Numbered from the stretch's first letter, positions 1 to 10,790 are shown. The stretch is 64,000 nt of DNA from Providencia sneebia DSM 19967 (GCF_000314895.2 NZ_CM001773.1:131978-195977), one strand, 5' to 3'. Notes: generated by a model from the letters alone, not told the origin. Program-made: numbers and translations.

Positions 1-603
1 AACGACCAAATTTTCCAAGCAAAAGGGCATTATTATACTGTTGAAGCCTTGTTAGCTGGCAATTATCAATTAGCCGATAAATTCCGTGGTGGTGATTTTA
101 TTACGACGTATCTATCTCCTCGTGATTACCACCGTGTACACATGCCATGTGATGGTTTATTAACAGAAATGATTTATGTTCCTGGTGATTTGTTTTCTGT
201 TAATCCATTAACAGCAGCCAATGTGCCAAATTTATTTGCGCGTAATGAGCGACTAATTTGCGTATTCAAAACCGAGTTCGGATTAATGGTACAAATTTTA
301 GTAGGTGCAACCATTGTAGGGAGTATCGAAACAGTTTGGAGTGGCAGTGTAAATACACAACGTGAAGGCATAATCAAACGTTGGACTTATCCAGATGAAC
401 ATGCTGAAGGCGCTATTTTCCTGAAGAAAGGCGAAGAAATGGGGCTGTTTAAATTAGGTTCTACTGTGATTAACCTCTTTCAACCTAATGCAATTCGCTT
501 TAATCCGGCCCTTATTCCGGGCTATGCCACTCGAATGGGCGAGCAACTTGCTGAGTCACAGGCAGACAACGAAGTTAATCATTCTGCTGATACACAAGTT
601 TAA
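1..603 (+). CDS. psd: Phosphatidylserine decarboxylase proenzyme, C-terminal part (5' end outside window)
   Basis: The reading frame is open from the first base, so the gene starts upstream of the window; about 200 of the roughly 320 residues usual for the family are present. It converts phosphatidylserine to phosphatidylethanolamine at the inner membrane. The LGST self-cleavage motif lies at 454-465: cleavage before the Ser yields the small alpha subunit, whose Ser becomes the pyruvoyl group. The conserved [11 protein letters not shown] segment is also visible near 115-150. mscM follows 42 bases later on the same strand, the usual psd-mscM order of enterobacteria, so the two are probably co-transcribed. 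Confidence 0.95.
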   Translation, partial: NDQIFQAKGHYYTVEALLAGNYQLADKFRGGDFITTYLSPRDYHRVHMPCDGLLTEMIYVPGDLFSVNPLTAANVPNLFARNERLICVFKTEFGLMVQILVGATIVGSIETVWSGSVNTQREGIIKRWTYPDEHAEGAIFLKKGEEMGLFKLGSTVINLFQPNAIRFNPALIPGYATRMGEQLAESQADNEVNHSADTQV

Positions 604-645
604 TAAATTCACTTGTTGATTAATTGCTTTAAGGAGCTCCTGACT

Positions 646-3600
646 GTGCGTTTGATTACCAGTTTTTTTTTCAGCCTGCTAATCGCCTTTTCAGCTATTG
701 CAGCACCGAATACCTCGCTGAATGAGACACAGATTAAACAGGAGCTTGCTCAACTTGATGCAAGTAAGAATCCTAAAGATACCGAAATAATTCAGGCGCT
801 CCAAGGTGCCTTGAACTGGATTGGTGAAGCCAAAGAATCGGATGCCCGAGCTAAATCTTACCAAGATGCTATTGATAATTACCCCAAGATTATCAAGGAA
901 TTAAGACAAAACCTACTCAAGGAAAGTGATGAGCCACCAGCAATTCCGAGTGATATCACGTTAGCTGAACTTGAACAAAAAATTATTCAGGTCAGCAGCC
1001 AGTTGCTTGAGCAAGGAAGAAAAACCCAACAAGAGCAAGATAAAGGGCGCGAAATCAGTGAATCTTTAGGCGCACTTCCTCAGCAATTGTCTGAGGCTCG
1101 CCGATTGCTGTCAGAAGCAACATTTCGCTATCAATCTTTGAATAGCTCTGCGACACCTTTATCAGAAGCGCAAGCAGCACTTGCTCAAGCAGAAATAGCC
1201 GCTCGCAAATCCAGTGTTAATGAGCTGGAAATGGCGCAATTATCGGCAAGTAATCGCCAAGAAATCTCGCGAATGACGTTAGATATTAATAAAAACGTTA
1301 TCATCGCCTTGAATTAGAGTTACAAAAATTACGTGAGGTACAAAATACCTTACGGCAGCAAAAAGCTGTGCTTGCTTTAGAACATACTGAAATGCTCGCA
1401 GAACAAGGTGAATTAACCCCTTTCTTAAAAGAGCAAATCGACATTAACCGCAAACTTTCGCAAGAGCTGACCAACCAAGCGGCGAGAATGAGCACAATAA
1501 ATGCTAATCAAGCAACAACTTCTGCCAATATCCAAGATGCACGCCAAGCCTTAACAACGATTCGTGAACAAGCACAATGGTTAGATGGTTCAAATACATT
1601 AGGGGAAGCCTTACGCACGCAATTATCGCGCTTGCCTGAAATGCCAAAAAATCAGCAAATTAATCGCGATATGGCAGACTTACGTGTTCAGCGACTCAAC
1701 TATGAAGATATGCTTGATAGACTATCCAAAATGGATATCAGTGTTCAAGAAACGGAGAACGATTTAAATTCATCGCAGGCTCAAGTTTATGCTTCATTAA
1801 TCAAAACACGCAAAGAATTACTTTCATCTTTAATTTCAGGTTTTGATACCGAAATGTTAGAGCTAACCAAGCTGAATGTTTCCACAAGTCAACTCACTGA
1901 TGCATTAAAAGATGTTAAAGATGCTTCACACCGTTATCTATTCTGGGTCGCAGATGTTCCACCAATCAACATCCATTACCCCGTTTTATTAATTACTGAT
2001 ATTACCCAATTACTCTCTTTAGATACACTTTCTCAGTTAACGGGCGCATTAGAAGTAATGGTAACCACCCAAAATACATTCCTCTATCTTTTGGGTTCAG
2101 TCATTTTAGTGATTTTTAGTATCAGTACACGCAGGCATTATCAAGACTTCCTTGATCGCGCAAGCTTACGTATTGGTAAAGTCACTCAAGACCACTTTTA
2201 TCTGACTATTCGCACAATTTTTTGGTCAATTATAGTCGCTCTACCGCTTCCCATGATGTGGTCAGCGATCGGCTATGGCTTACAAAGCGCGTGGCAATTC
2301 CCTATGGCTGCGGCTATTGGCTATGGTGTAAGTGCCACAACACCAGTGTTGTGGCTTTTTATGATCAGTGAAACGTTCTCTCGCCAAACGGGCTTATTTA
2401 TCGCCCATTTTGGTTGGGATAAAGGTTCAGTAAAACGGGCAATGCGTTATTATCGCCTCGCCATTTTTGTCATTGTGCCGTTAATGATGTCATTGATTAC
2501 GTTTGAGTATTACAGTGACAGAGAATTTGCTGCCACAATTGGCCGTTTCTGTTTTCTTCTATTATGTTTTGCCCTGAGTTTGATGACCAATAACTTGCGA
2601 CGCACGCAAGTGCCACTTTACCTAGATAGGCATGGTTCAGGGGATAACCTCATCAATAAAGCGTTATGGTGGATGTTGCTCATTGCTCCTATTGCGGCAG
2701 CATTTTTCTCTTTATTGGGTTATTTCTCAACATCACAAGCATTGCTGGCGCGTTTAGAAACCTCCGTCGCTATCTGGTTTGTATTGTTAATTGTTTATCA
2801 TACCATCCGTCGTTGGATGTCAATGCAGCGCCGTAAGCTCGCCTTTGAGCGGGCAAAACAGCGTCGTGCTGATATTTTGGCACAACGGGCAAAAGGGGAA
2901 GATGACACACAATTACATAACACCAGTATTGAAGGTTCCATTGACATTGAGGAGCCAGTGATTGACCTTGATGCAATTAGCGCGCAATCCGTCGGGCTTG
3001 TGCGTTCTATCCTAACCATGATTGCACTTGTTTCACTGATTTGGTTATGGTCTGAACTTCATACCGCATTCTCATTCCTAGAAAATATTCGCTTATGGGA
3101 TGTCACTTCAACGATTAATGGTGTCGATACAGTCCAGCCTATTACAATGGGTTCTATCTTCATCGCAATTTTAATTATTATTGTCACGACCCAGCTTGTT
3201 CGTAACCTACCTGCTTTGCTTGAATTAGCGGTTCTTCAGCATCTCGACTTAACACCGGGCACCGGTTATGCAATCAGTACATTAACTAAATATTCTATTA
3301 CCATCATTGGCACGATTGTTGGGTTCTCAATGCTGGGGATCGATTGGTCTAAGTTACAATGGCTGATTGCCGCAATGGGGGTGGGGCTTGGTTTCGGCTT
3401 ACAAGAAATTTTTGCCAACATTATTTCTGGTTTGATGATTTTATTTGAAAAACCGATTCGTATTGGTGATACCGTTACAATCCGCAATCTAACAGGCAGT
3501 ATTACTAAAATTAATACACGCGCCACCACATTGACGGATTGGGATAGAAAAGAAATTATTGTCCCGAATAAAGCGTTTATTACGGAGCAATTTATTAACT

Positions 3601-3986
3601 GGTCTTTATCTGACACTATCACGCGTATTGTCATAACAATTCCGGCACCACCTGACACTAATAGCCAGCTAGTTACCTCAATTCTTTTAGCAGCGGCAGA
3701 ACGTTCACCAATGATATTGGATAATCCAAGCCCAGAAGTTTACTTAGTTGATTTACAACAAGGGATACAAATTTTTGAATTACGTGTATTCGCAGCAGAA
3801 ATGGGGCATCGTTTACCTGCTCGCCATGAAATCAACCAAAACATCCTTGCCGCATTTGAAGAACAAGGGATTACATTACCATTCCCGCCATTCCAAGCTC
3901 ATGTGGATATCCGCGAAAATTATATTCAAAGTGCGACAAGTAACCCTTCAGGACGTAATCCAAGTCGTAAAACGGGCGAGCTATAG
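646..3986 (+). pseudogene. mscM: Miniconductance mechanosensitive channel MscM, interrupted by one frameshift
   Basis: A large KefA/MscS-type channel that protects the cell from hypo-osmotic shock. A GTG start at 646 with AAGGAG nine bases upstream gives a signal peptide (VRLITSFFFSLLIAFSAIA). Frame 1 runs to a TAG at 1315-1317; the matching continuation is in another frame to 3986. The break is at the A run 1291-1295: five A's are present and six would restore the frame, reading INKKRYHRLELELQKL. With that base the product is about 1113 residues, as in E. coli (about 1107). It has a long periplasmic coiled-coil region, about eleven membrane segments and the C-terminal MscS pore (GVGLGFGLQEIFANIISG) and beta domain. 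No other damage is seen, so a sequencing error is as likely as a real mutation. Confidence 0.9.
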
Positions 3987-3994
3987 ATGAAGTG

Positions 3995-4024
3995 GCATGA
4001 CTAATAATATATATTTAGTCATGC
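3995..4024 (+). terminator. Hairpin downstream of mscM
   Basis: Perfect 10-bp arms GCATGACTAA / TTAGTCATGC lie 9 bases after the mscM stop. No strong T run follows, so termination is inferred from position and stem only. Confidence 0.5.
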
Positions 4025-4046
4025 TATGAAAATTTCAGGAGAGTGA

Positions 4047-4376
4047 ATGAAACCATTTACAGAGCCACAAGATGAATTAGCAATATCTCGGATCACGCAA
4101 CTTGAGCGGATCAGCTCGATATTGATCTTCCTAATTCCTCTGGTTATTTTGCTGATATGTGGTAAATCTTTCGCGACTAAAATCCTGTATCTTTGGCAAG
4201 TTTTAAGTCTAGCCTATATTGTGGTATATCGTCTATTTACTCGCCAACTATCAACTCGATCATTACAATTGAAGATCCGCCGGGGCTGGCGATATAACCG
4301 CCTTTACCGGCTATGCTGGGTTTACTTAGTGCTCTCAATCTTGATCATGATTGGATATTGGTTTATTGCTTATTAA
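4047..4376 (+). CDS. Small inner-membrane protein, unknown function
   Basis: A 109-residue protein starting at ATG 4047 with CAGGAGAG seven bases upstream. It has three clear hydrophobic stretches: about residues 24-42, 47-63 and 88-107. Between the second and third is a basic loop (RRGWRYNRLYR). I do not recognise a domain. It lies directly after mscM, where E. coli carries the similarly sized inner-membrane protein YjeO, so orthology is possible by position, but I see no motif that proves it. A hairpin separates it from mscM. It converges on the Sel1 gene. Confidence 0.65.
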   Translation: MKPFTEPQDELAISRITQLERISSILIFLIPLVILLICGKSFATKILYLWQVLSLAYIVVYRLFTRQLSTRSLQLKIRRGWRYNRLYRLCWVYLVLSILIMIGYWFIAY

Positions 4377-4424
4377 TCTTGGTATTTTCAGATTTAATAC
4401 TATCTAAAATCTAAAGTGAATGCC

Positions 4425-5213
4425 TTAACCCGCTTTAAAACCATAGCTACTAATATAATTGTCTGCTAATTTTTGCGCTTGCTTCAACTCGTTTTCATCC
4501 AGTTTTTCGGCTATTTTTTGCTGTAATCTATGGCTCTCTTTATTACCGCTATAAACAGCAGTTGATAGCCATGCATAAGCTTGCTGAAGGTTCTTCTTCA
4601 CACCTTTACCTTCAAAGTACATGACACCTAAACGATCTTGTGATTTAGCATCATGTTGTTTTGCTGCTTTGCGGAACCAAAATACTGCTTTTTCGTTATC
4701 AACATCGACACCATTTCCAACAGAATACATCTGCCCAATGTTGAATTGAGCAATCACATTACCGCCTTGAGCTGCCTTTCTAAACCAAAATGCAGCTTTT
4801 GTGCTATCCTGCGTGACACCAAGACCTTGCGCATACATCATTGCCATATTCGTTTCAGCACGAGTATCATTTTGTTTTGCAGCTTGCTCATACCAAAGCA
4901 TTGCTTTTTCATAGTCTCGTCTTACACCGAAACCGTTGACATACATGGTGCCTAGGCGAAACTGAGCATCAACATTGCCTTTATCACCTGCTTTGATAAA
5001 CCACTCTGCTGCGGTTTTCGAGTCTTGAGAAACCCCATCTCCCGTAAAATAGCGTTCGCCTAAAAGAAATTGTGAGGTTGGTTCACCATTATGTGCTGCT
5101 TCTGTCACTTGCTCAATTGTTTGCTGAGATGTGCTTGATGTTGTAGGCACTGCCAATAATAAAGAGCTATAACAAACAGAACCAAGCAATAGTGCCAATG
5201 CAATTTTTTTCAT
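4425..5213 (-). CDS. Secreted Sel1-repeat (TPR-like) protein
   Basis: A 262-residue protein with an N-terminal signal peptide (MKKIALALLLGSVCYSSLLLA). After it come about five tandem Sel1 repeats of 36 residues with the pattern A-x-x-x-L-G-x-M-Y-x-x-G-x-G-V-x-x-D-x-x-K-A-x-x-W-F-x-K-A-A. They start near residue 48 and end near residue 225. A basic, Gln-rich C-terminal helix follows. Sel1 proteins are alpha-solenoid scaffolds for protein contacts, and enterobacterial examples are often periplasmic. The partner cannot be told from sequence. It is monocistronic: convergent with the small membrane-protein gene at 4047 and followed upstream by a 250-base gap. Confidence 0.85.
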   Translation of the reverse strand: MKKIALALLLGSVCYSSLLLAVPTTSSTSQQTIEQVTEAAHNGEPTSQFLLGERYFTGDGVSQDSKTAAEWFIKAGDKGNVDAQFRLGTMYVNGFGVRRDYEKAMLWYEQAAKQNDTRAETNMAMMYAQGLGVTQDSTKAAFWFRKAAQGGNVIAQFNIGQMYSVGNGVDVDNEKAVFWFRKAAKQHDAKSQDRLGVMYFEGKGVKKNLQQAYAWLSTAVYSGNKESHRLQQKIAEKLDENELKQAQKLADNYISSYGFKAG

Positions 5214-5417
5214 CCTAAAAAACCCTCAACAATACAGCATTCCAACCGAAAAATAGTGTGATGAACTACTTTTAACTTATCATCTATAACCAGTTAATCC
5301 AGACCTAATTTAGACTTTCTTACAGTTTAATTTCACTTGGTATCATAAAGAATAGGAAAAATAGTGTTATTCGCCTTTATCGCACTTTTTTACCTTCGCA
5401 TATCGATAATAAAAATA

Positions 5418-5447
5418 AAGGCTGGGAAGGAGAACCTAACCAGCCTT
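5418..5447 (-). terminator. Intrinsic terminator of the recQ-pldB-yigL operon
   Basis: 8-bp stem AAGGCTGG / CCAGCCTT, followed on the minus strand by a T-rich tract (TTATTTTTATT). It sits 23 bases after the yigL stop. Confidence 0.75.
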
Positions 5448-5470
5448 AACATTGCATAGAACAGCTAATA

Positions 5471-6280
5471 TTATTTATTGATATAGTATTTTCTCAAATA
5501 GTGAGCAACGGCATCATCTGCATTTGAACCAATTACTTCTAATTGTGGTAATTCATCTTTCAACATTTGATGTGCATTTTCCATAATGCACCCTTTACCA
5601 GAAATAGTGAGCATCTCTTTATCATTCATACCATCACCAAATGCGATGCAATGATGAGGCTGATAACCTTGTAGGGCTGCAACTTGTTGTAATGCATCCC
5701 CTTTAGAAACTACGCCCGCCATGACCTCAAGGCAACTACGCAATGAAAATGTGACATTGACTCTGTCTTGCCAACGCTGACGAATACGATTTTGTAAGTC
5801 AACTAACACGTCATGATTTTCACTGGTGAAATAGACTTTACAAACATCTGAAGTATCAAAATCATGACGATCAAATAAGGTGTACTGGAAAACAGATTCT
5901 TTAAAAAACGCTTTTTGCTCAGGGCTTTCTCTATTAATAAACCAATCATCACCACCATAATAATTGGTCACAATATCAGGATGCTCAAATTCCATTAAAC
6001 ACAGTTCATGTGCAATATCAGCATCAACATTATGCTTAAAAATTAACTCGCCAGAGGTATTGTGTACACGAGCGCCATTAGAAGTGATCATATAAGCATT
6101 AATGCCTAAGCCATCTCTTATTTGAGCAACATCAATATGATGGCGACCTGTTGCAAACACAAAATGAACATCTTGTGTTTCCACCAGCTGCTTTAAAGTT
6201 TCCTTAGTGAAAGACGTTAAATCATGATTAGGGGATAAAAGCGTACCGTCCAAATCAGAAGCAACAACAGGATATTTCAT
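5471..6280 (-). CDS. yigL: HAD-superfamily Cof-type sugar/pyridoxal phosphatase YigL
   Basis: A 269-residue cytosolic phosphatase (E. coli YigL about 266). Motif I is DLDGTLL at residues 9-15, whose first Asp is the nucleophile. Motif II is around FATGRH. The Lys of motif III is in VSKGDAL, and motif IV is GDGMNDKEML. A type-IIB cap lies between. E. coli YigL dephosphorylates pyridoxal phosphate and sugar phosphates and helps relieve sugar-phosphate stress; this is carried over by orthology. It is the last gene after recQ and pldB, 13 bases from pldB. Confidence 0.93.
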   Translation of the reverse strand: MKYPVVASDLDGTLLSPNHDLTSFTKETLKQLVETQDVHFVFATGRHHIDVAQIRDGLGINAYMITSNGARVHNTSGELIFKHNVDADIAHELCLMEFEHPDIVTNYYGGDDWFINRESPEQKAFFKESVFQYTLFDRHDFDTSDVCKVYFTSENHDVLVDLQNRIRQRWQDRVNVTFSLRSCLEVMAGVVSKGDALQQVAALQGYQPHHCIAFGDGMNDKEMLTISGKGCIMENAHQMLKDELPQLEVIGSNADDAVAHYLRKYYINK

Positions 6281-6293
6281 AAATAATTCCTAA

Positions 6294-7289
6294 CTAATAC
6301 TTCGCAAAAAAATCACAAATTGCATTTAGAGCCATTGCTCTTAGTGCATCCACTTCAAACAGGATTTCGTGGTGTGCCCCTTCAATAATGAGAGGTAATT
6401 TTTCTTCTCTTCCTGTTTGCGCTTTTTGCCTATTTTGACAAAAAGCTTGTAGCTCTCGGTTGCTGACCACTTTTTCTTCACTGGCTTCTAGCAGTATTAG
6501 TGGTACATCAATATCTCCCGCTTTTTCAATTAATTCATTGCCTATTGAAAAACTTTCTCGTAACCAATGGTAAGTTGGCCCACCAAGACGTAATTCAGGA
6601 TAATCAGCGTAATAGCGCAAATAGCGGCGATAACGCTCCTGACTATGTGTCAGCACATTAATAAGGTAAGGCAAAGGCTGCCATTTTCCTGTTGAGACAG
6701 CATAATCATTTCGCACACTTTGCCGTGATTCTGCTCTTTCAACAATAAAACCTGCAAGCCAACGAGGCATCGGTAAGTTAATCCCAAACATCGGCGCGCA
6801 AAGTGCTGCTGCATCAAAGGTTATTTTATCGCGCAATAAATATCCACTAAGAATAGCGCCGCCCATAGAGTGCGCTAATGCATAGCATTTGGGATAATGC
6901 CGATAACGCACTTCAAGCTCAATAAACTTGGCAAAATCGTCAATATAATCCGTAAATTTTTCAACATGACCTTTTTGCGGATCACTGAGCATACGCCCTG
7001 ACCGCCCTTGTCCGCGATGGTCAATAATAAAGACATCGAAGCCAAGATGATAGAAGTCATAAGCGACTTCTGGATATTTAACGTAGCTTTCGCTACGGCC
7101 AGGTGAGATGACAATGGCTTTATGGTGACGAGAATTAATAAAACGCACATAGCGGATAGGAATATCATCAACACCTAAAAATTCATCTTCTTCGCGTAAT
7201 TGCCAAAAGTCTAAAAGTGGCCCATTCGTAAATGCAGAAAATTGTGTCTCGCGATTTAGCCAGCTCTCTTTTAGCCTTTTAGGTGTCAT
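6294..7289 (-). CDS. pldB: Lysophospholipase L2
   Basis: An alpha/beta hydrolase of about 331 residues (E. coli PldB 340) acting on lysophospholipids at the inner membrane. The nucleophile elbow is AHSMGG; DHRGQGRSGR and the late GAHHEILFE supply the oxyanion region and catalytic His. I place the start at ATG 7289, which has GAGAGG about nine bases upstream and aligns with the E. coli N-terminus. An upstream in-frame ATG at 7313 and a TTG at 7322 would overlap recQ. The recQ stop is only about 16 bases away, so the two are one operon. E. coli has rhtC and rhtB between these genes; they are absent here. Confidence 0.92.
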   Translation of the reverse strand: MTPKRLKESWLNRETQFSAFTNGPLLDFWQLREEDEFLGVDDIPIRYVRFINSRHHKAIVISPGRSESYVKYPEVAYDFYHLGFDVFIIDHRGQGRSGRMLSDPQKGHVEKFTDYIDDFAKFIELEVRYRHYPKCYALAHSMGGAILSGYLLRDKITFDAAALCAPMFGINLPMPRWLAGFIVERAESRQSVRNDYAVSTGKWQPLPYLINVLTHSQERYRRYLRYYADYPELRLGGPTYHWLRESFSIGNELIEKAGDIDVPLILLEASEEKVVSNRELQAFCQNRQKAQTGREEKLPLIIEGAHHEILFEVDALRAMALNAICDFFAKY

Positions 7290-7305
7290 GCGATTTAACC
7301 TCTCA

Positions 7306-9132
7306 TCATTCATAGCCTTCAATATGATCTTGGATTAAAGCCATGAAAGCTTCTCCAAAACGTTCGAGCTTTTTCTCCCCAACACCATTAATTAATAATA
7401 ATTCTGATGATGATGTTGGACAGTGCTCTGCCATTTCAATGAGTGTCGCATCATTAAAAACAACAAAGGGTGGAATATTATCTTCATCTGCAATGGATTT
7501 TCGCAGCTTCCGTAATTTAGCAAAGAGCTTCTTATCATAATTGCCATGATAAATTTTGTTTTGTTGATTACGGCTTTTTGTGACTAAAACACGAGGAACA
7601 GCAAGTTGGAGTGACGTCTCACCACGTAAAACAGGCCTTGCCGCTTCTGTTAATTGTAATGCTGAAAAATGCGTAATATTTTGAACAATCATGCCTAAAT
7701 GAATTAATTGCCGCAACACACTGACCCAATGTTCATTGGAATGCTCTTTACCAATACCATAAACGGGAAGTTTGTCGTGCCCTAGATCGCGTATTCTTTG
7801 GTTATTAGCGCCGCGTAGTACTTCAACAATATAACCTATACCAAATCGCTGCCCGACTCGGTAAATACATGACAATGCTTTTTGCGCATCAACTAATCCA
7901 TCATATTGTTTAGGTGGATCTAAACAAATATCACAGTTACCACAAGGCGTTTGTCGGTTTTCACCAAAATAATTGAGTAAGACTAAACGACGGCATGTTT
8001 GCGCCTCAGCAAACGCTGCAATGGCATTTAATTTATGCCGTTCAATATCCTGATGCATGCCAGCCGGTTTTTCTTCAAGACAACGGCGTAGCCATGCCAT
8101 ATCAGCCGGATCATAAAATAGAATGGCTTCGGCTTCGACACCATCTCGTCCTGCACGTCCGGTTTCTTGGTAATAAGCTTCGATATTTCGCGGTATATCA
8201 AAATGGGCAACAAAACGGACATTCGATTTATTAATGCCCATACCAAATGCCACAGTTGCAACAACAATTTGAATATTGTCTTTCAAAAAGGCATCTTGTA
8301 CCCATTCACGCTGCTGATTATCTAAGCCTGCATGATAAGCTTCCACCGTCAGCCCGCGTTTTTTCAAACGTTCTGCCGTTTCTTCCACTTTATTGCGACT
8401 ATTACAATAAACAATTCCGGCTTTACCTTTTTGCGCTTTGATAAAGAACCATAATTGATCTAATGGCTTATATTTTTCTACCAAGGTATAACGAATATTT
8501 GGTCTATCAAAGCTGCTGATTTGTATTAGTGGATCTTGTAAATCTAGACGGCGAATAATATCCGCGCGTGTGGTTTCATCTGCTGTTGCCGTTAATGCCA
8601 TAACTGGCACATCTGGAAAGTGCTGTCTTAACTGACCCATACCGCGATATTCGGGGCGAAAATCATGTCCCCATTGCGAAATACAATGCGCTTCATCGAC
8701 AGCAAATAGTGCAACATTCCAGTTAGACAAATGGCTGAGAAAATAGTCAGTGAGCAGCCTTTCGGGTGCGACATACAGCAATTTTATCTTACCTTGAGAA
8801 CACGCATCCATCACTTCGCGTTGTTCAAGTGCTGTTTGTGATGAATTCAAACATGCCGCATTCACACCATGAAGTTGCAGCTGATCGACCTGATCTTTCA
8901 TCAGTGAAATAAGAGGAGAAACAACCAATGTGATCCCATCTTTAACTAAAGCTGGCACCTGATAACAAAGAGATTTTCCACCCCCAGTCGGCATCAAGAC
9001 CAAACAATCGCGATTATCAAGAATAGCGCGAATAACCGCTTCTTGACCGGGACGAAAAGATTGATAGCCAAAGGTACTGTTTAAAATACTTTCGGCGAGT
9101 GATAATTGGGAGATCACTTCAGCGGTCGACAC
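7306..9132 (-). CDS. recQ: ATP-dependent DNA helicase RecQ
   Basis: A 3'-5' superfamily 2 helicase of 608 residues (E. coli 609), acting in RecF-pathway recombination and fork repair. Visible motifs are FRPGQE (motif 0), MPTGGGKS (Walker A), AVDEAHCISQWGHDFR (DEAH plus aromatic loop), ALTATA and QETGRAGRDG (motif VI). The zinc site is CRR..YFGE..TPCGNCDIC, and a C-terminal HRDC domain is present. A GTG start at 9132, with GAGG six bases upstream, aligns residue for residue with the E. coli N-terminus. A TTG at 9144 is the alternative. First gene of recQ-pldB-yigL. Confidence 0.96.
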   Translation of the reverse strand: MSTAEVISQLSLAESILNSTFGYQSFRPGQEAVIRAILDNRDCLVLMPTGGGKSLCYQVPALVKDGITLVVSPLISLMKDQVDQLQLHGVNAACLNSSQTALEQREVMDACSQGKIKLLYVAPERLLTDYFLSHLSNWNVALFAVDEAHCISQWGHDFRPEYRGMGQLRQHFPDVPVMALTATADETTRADIIRRLDLQDPLIQISSFDRPNIRYTLVEKYKPLDQLWFFIKAQKGKAGIVYCNSRNKVEETAERLKKRGLTVEAYHAGLDNQQREWVQDAFLKDNIQIVVATVAFGMGINKSNVRFVAHFDIPRNIEAYYQETGRAGRDGVEAEAILFYDPADMAWLRRCLEEKPAGMHQDIERHKLNAIAAFAEAQTCRRLVLLNYFGENRQTPCGNCDICLDPPKQYDGLVDAQKALSCIYRVGQRFGIGYIVEVLRGANNQRIRDLGHDKLPVYGIGKEHSNEHWVSVLRQLIHLGMIVQNITHFSALQLTEAARPVLRGETSLQLAVPRVLVTKSRNQQNKIYHGNYDKKLFAKLRKLRKSIADEDNIPPFVVFNDATLIEMAEHCPTSSSELLLINGVGEKKLERFGEAFMALIQDHIEGYE

Positions 9133-9271
9133 ATGAATCCTCAAGTTACAAACTGATGGCGGCTCAAATGCGCCGCTAATATTGGGTCAAAAGTGCTAGG
9201 TACCTTCCAACTCAGCCTAAATGACAAGTAATCTAGAAAGTGAATGTATGCTAGCAAATAAGTTCTGATGA

Positions 9272-10165
9272 CTAAAGCATATCGTTCAACATCACACCAA
9301 TACCAAACCGAGTTTGTCGATAATCATAATCAATCATTGATTCGCCATAGCCACTAAATAATTGGGTATATAATCTAACATGCTTAGTAATTGGATAGCT
9401 CCAGCCTAATTCCGCAGCGCCATAGCCACTATTCCAATTATATCGAGCCGTTGTAGAGATAACGCTATCACCTAATGCATAACCGACTTTTAAACGGTAG
9501 TAGCCCATATATTTCGTGATATTCCGGTTGTCATCGCTGCTGGCGCTTTCATGAATACGATACCAAGGTTTCAAATCCACTTGCCAATTTCCATTTTGCG
9601 CCATTGCACGCGCATAAATGCGGTTCCAGCTACGTGAGGTTGGGTCAGAACGTCCATTTGATTCATGGTTAAAACCCGTTTCAATATCACGTAATGTCCA
9701 GCCAGCAAATTGGTAATCTGTCGCCCAACCTATAAATACCTGAGGTTCATAATTTGTTTCACGAAACGGGGCTGACTCTTTTTTATTACTTAATTGCCAC
9801 CATGAACGCTGAGTATAAGACGCGGCTAAGAGTGAATTATCACCTGCAATTCCTCGCCATAATGGGAAAGCAAGACTAAGTTGAAATTTGACTTCGTCAC
9901 GCAGTGCGTCTTTACCCCAATCATAGCTTTTAATCGCCTCTTTATTGATAGACGAACTATAAGTATAAATAATGTAGTTTGATTCATAAGGATAAAGTAC
10001 AAAAGGATTATCATAGTTTTGTAATAAACCCGAAATAATACTGCCTCGAACTGGCTTTATATCTTTTACATCAGACTCTGTTGATGTATCTAGGTTCGTT
10101 TCTGCAAAAATCGAAATAGACCAAAAACAAAGCACTACACTGAGTAGTGTATTAAGAGCGCGCAT
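9272..10165 (-). CDS. pldA: Outer-membrane phospholipase A (OMPLA)
   Basis: A 297-residue protein with a signal peptide (residues 1-21, ending IFAE) and a 12-stranded beta barrel with alternating aromatic residues. It hydrolyses phospholipids that reach the outer leaflet and works as a calcium-dependent dimer. The catalytic signature NHESNGRSDPTSRSWNR carries the His and Ser of the His-Ser-Asn triad and the calcium-binding Ser/Arg neighbours. The last residues (GVMLNDML) give a weak barrel-end signature. It lies upstream of recQ on the same strand with a 139-base gap, as in E. coli, and probably has its own promoter. Confidence 0.94.
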   Translation of the reverse strand: MRALNTLLSVVLCFWSISIFAETNLDTSTESDVKDIKPVRGSIISGLLQNYDNPFVLYPYESNYIIYTYSSSINKEAIKSYDWGKDALRDEVKFQLSLAFPLWRGIAGDNSLLAASYTQRSWWQLSNKKESAPFRETNYEPQVFIGWATDYQFAGWTLRDIETGFNHESNGRSDPTSRSWNRIYARAMAQNGNWQVDLKPWYRIHESASSDDNRNITKYMGYYRLKVGYALGDSVISTTARYNWNSGYGAAELGWSYPITKHVRLYTQLFSGYGESMIDYDYRQTRFGIGVMLNDML

Positions 10166-10319
10166 TCTGTTATTCCTATTTTGAATATATCCAACTATTG
10201 TGTCTTATTTTACACATAAAATCCGATAGCTGCTGAAAGATTATTCATTCGTTTGTTAGAGACAAAAATAATACATAATGATAGCTTATCATTTACTTAT
10301 TAAAAAAAGGATGTGCAAG

Positions 10320-10790
10320 ATGAATGAACATACTTATTCTTTTGAAGAAGCAAGTAAATTTATGAGCGATGCATTTATCTATAAAATGCCATTTAATCAT
10401 CTTTTAGGAATCGAGCTTGCTCATATAAGTGATGATTTTGTCCAGCTTACACTGCGTAATCGTCCTGAACTTATTGGTAATTTTACTCAAAACATTCTTC
10501 ATGGTGGCGCAATTGCATCAATATTAGATGTAGCAGGAGGAATGGTTTGTATTAACCGTTTATTACAACGAATTACATCACTCACACGCGAAAATATTAT
10601 TAATAGAATGTCTAAAATGGGCACCATTGATCTACGTGTAGATTATTTACGCCCAGGCAGAGGAGAAATATTTACCGCCAGTGCGAGCATATTGCGTGAT
10701 GGTAATAAAATTGCGGTCACTCGCAGTGAATTACATAATGAGCTTAATCAACATATTGCAACAGCGACAGCAACTTATCTTATTGGATAA
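10320..10790 (+). CDS. yigI: YigI hotdog-fold thioesterase
   Basis: A 156-residue PaaI/YigI-type acyl-CoA thioesterase (E. coli 155). The hotdog core shows HGGAIASILDVAGG, whose Asp/Glu-type acid and helix dipole form the active site, then TIDLRVDYLRPGRGE. Start ATG 10320 (MNEHTY) is chosen because AAAGGAT lies about eight bases upstream; upstream starts at 10278 and 10311 lack a site. In E. coli YigI acts on medium and long acyl-CoA; this is inferred here. It is divergent from pldA and 160 bases upstream of rarD, the conserved order. Confidence 0.9.
   Translation: MNEHTYSFEEASKFMSDAFIYKMPFNHLLGIELAHISDDFVQLTLRNRPELIGNFTQNILHGGAIASILDVAGGMVCINRLLQRITSLTRENIINRMSKMGTIDLRVDYLRPGRGEIFTASASILRDGNKIAVTRSELHNELNQHIATATATYLIG

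Noticed and set aside
1291..1317. Programmed ribosomal frameshift in mscM
   Set aside because: The A5 run lacks a slippery heptamer with a following stem that I can see, and the same one-base deficit occurs in two other genes; error or plain mutation is simpler.
3266..3658. 130-codon antisense frame inside mscM
   Set aside because: Opposite-strand shadow of the conserved MscS domain; no independent support.
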